The notes under the pieces were generated by a model. That model did no database searches. It was not told where the DNA came from and saw only the letters and a list, made by a program, of their open reading frames with translations. The position numbers were made by a program, and so were the translations under genes. A stretch of DNA of 6,725 nt from Planctomycetia bacterium (GTDB taxonomy: Bacteria; Planctomycetota; PLA2; JAEUHO01), in assembly GCA_030618975.1 (NCBI GenBank), contig JAUXCH010000282.1, positions 1 through 6,725 of the forward strand, written 5' to 3'. Within the stretch, counting starts at the first letter, position 1. Every line of letters starts with the position of its first letter. Shown piece by piece: positions 5,713 to 6,725 of the stretch.

Positions 5713-6725
5713 GTGCCCGCGATCGGTACCCGCATCCGCCGAGCCCCGTGGGGCCTCCTGCCCCTCCTGTTCCTCGTGGTCGCCTCCTGCGGCGAGAGCC
5801 GGGCCCCTACGAGCGAGCCCGGGGTCACGCTCACCGGGACGGTCACCGAGATCGTGCCGAACGGACGCCGAGGCTCCCTGCCGGAGCCCGGCGTCCGCCA
5901 TCCGACCGGGAGCCGGATCGTCCGCTTCGACCGGGATCCGCCGCTCGACCTCTCCGCGGGGATGGCCGCCGCCGGCGCGCCCGTCGCGAGCTTCGATGGG
6001 GAGGAGATCCTCTTCACGGGCAAGGAGCAGGAGGGCGAGCCGTACGGCCTCTGGGCCTGCCGGCTCGACGGAAGCGCGCGGCGCCGGTTGGTCGTCGAGG
6101 ATCTCGACTGCGGTGTCGGGGCGTGGCTCCCGGACGGCAGCCTCGTCTACGCGCGCGCGCTGACCGAACCGGGGCCGGTCGAGGGCATGGGGTCGGCGTG
6201 GGCGCTCTTTCGCAAGGCACCGGACCAGGCGCGCGGTACCCGGATCACGTTCGGTGCCGGGTGCGACGTCGACCCCAGTGTGCTCGGCGACGGGCGGGTG
6301 GTGTACTCCTCGTGGCAGCCGACGGGCGGCGGCGGGATGTACGTGTGGACCGTGCACCCCGACGGTACGGGTGCCGGGCGTTTGCCGGGTGACCACGGGG
6401 GAGATCCGTTCGCCCTGCTGCCGCGCCAGGCCTCCACCACCGTGCCGCGACGGGCACCCTTCGAAGCGCTCCTCTACGAGCGCGGCGACGAAGTCCTGAT
6501 CTTCGACTGGCGCTCGACCTCGGGTGCGTGCCAGGGTCGGATCACGTACCCGGCGATGCGCGGGGACTTCACGCGCCGGCACCCCATCCGCCCCAGGTCG
6601 CGGGTCCCTCAAGGCCACTTGAGCAGTGCGCGCAAGGGCTACACGAACGGCACGCTGCTCTGCCTCGACGCGCGTCCGCCCGAGCATCCGGACGCCGCAC
6701 GGGTTCGGATCCTGGCGCTCCGCGG
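5713..6725 (+). CDS. Lipoprotein with TolB/PD40-like beta-propeller, 3'-truncated
   Basis: A frame starting at GTG 5713 stays open to the right edge (337 complete codons) with strongly GC-rich third positions. The N-terminus is a lipoprotein signal: a basic stretch with R7, R9, R10, a hydrophobic core LLPLLFLVV (15-23) and the lipobox VASC with lipidated C26. The mature protein starts CGESRAPTSEPG, a typical flexible linker. Propeller-like repeats follow: EEILFTG (97-103) with LWACRLDG (113-120); LPDGSLVYAR (139-148); DVDPSVLGDGRVVYSSW (185-201) with MYVWTVHPDGT (209-219); and DEVLIFDW (259-266). The DPSxLxDGRVVYxSW and PDGT pattern recalls TolB/PD40 blades and the middle domain of hydrazine-synthase-alpha-like proteins, common in Planctomycetota. 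No CXXCH haem motif is seen in the visible part, so no redox role is supported. It is probably an extracytoplasmic, membrane-anchored binding or scaffold protein; the C-terminal half and any extra domain lie outside the window. Confidence 0.82.
   Translation, partial: MPAIGTRIRRAPWGLLPLLFLVVASCGESRAPTSEPGVTLTGTVTEIVPNGRRGSLPEPGVRHPTGSRIVRFDRDPPLDLSAGMAAAGAPVASFDGEEILFTGKEQEGEPYGLWACRLDGSARRRLVVEDLDCGVGAWLPDGSLVYARALTEPGPVEGMGSAWALFRKAPDQARGTRITFGAGCDVDPSVLGDGRVVYSSWQPTGGGGMYVWTVHPDGTGAGRLPGDHGGDPFALLPRQASTTVPRRAPFEALLYERGDEVLIFDWRSTSGACQGRITYPAMRGDFTRRHPIRPRSRVPQGHLSSARKGYTNGTLLCLDARPPEHPDAARVRILALR

Noticed and set aside
4317..6023. A 568-codon minus-strand open frame
   Set aside because: It lies in another frame over the second radical SAM gene, which carries the cysteine motif and barrel segments. 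The composition is typical of a shadow frame.
5665..6687. A 340-codon minus-strand open frame and a 253-codon plus frame at 5631-6392
   Set aside because: Both overlap the lipoprotein frame that begins at 5713, which has a signal peptide, lipobox and propeller repeats. Neither alternative shows a motif.

Overview
This is a GC-rich bacterial window with densely packed genes, strong G/C bias at third codon positions, and long stop-free shadow frames on the strand opposite most genes. A lipobox-bearing secreted protein, an AmmeMemoRadiSam pair, and a beta-propeller resembling PD40/hydrazine-synthase-alpha-like proteins would suit a deep-branching high-GC lineage (Planctomycetota, Myxococcota, Acidobacteriota or a related candidate phylum). 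No taxonomic marker is present, so this is inference. There are no tRNA or rRNA genes, CRISPR arrays, insertion sequences or integrases.

Layout, left to right. Positions 1-423 (+) hold the C-terminal part of a calcineurin-like metallophosphoesterase. It converges on a minus-strand group read right to left: a YbaK-type aminoacyl-tRNA deacylase-like protein (2850-2383), the radical SAM component AmrS of the AmmeMemoRadiSam system (2328-1231), and a MEMO1-family protein (1234-443). The last two overlap by 4 bp (ATGA). A 176-bp divergent spacer follows. Next are two plus-strand genes: a CDP-alcohol phosphatidyltransferase (3027-3602) and, 35 bp later, a protein with an unrecognised helical N-terminus and an excisionase/MerR-like helix-turn-helix at its C-terminus (3638-4330). 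This pair converges, with an 18-bp gap, on a second and unrelated radical SAM protein (5632-4349, minus) whose three candidate cluster cysteines are spaced CX14CX2C. After an 80-bp divergent spacer, a lipoprotein with a TolB/PD40-like propeller starts at 5713 (+) and runs off the right edge.

How the genes may work together. The three minus-strand genes look like one transcription unit. AmrS and MEMO are two of the three parts of a widely conserved but functionally unresolved system; the third part, AMMECR1, is neither fused to MEMO nor elsewhere in the window. The YbaK-like gene places a putative tRNA-editing enzyme at the head of the unit, which is the most suggestive context here. The phosphatidyltransferase acts in phospholipid headgroup synthesis at the inner membrane. 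The helix-turn-helix protein may share its transcript.

Most worth following up: the ybaK-like/amrS/memo linkage, the CX14CX2C radical SAM protein, and a shared TATCGT element 6-7 nt upstream of two start codons that lack a Shine-Dalgarno sequence, which suggests leaderless transcripts.
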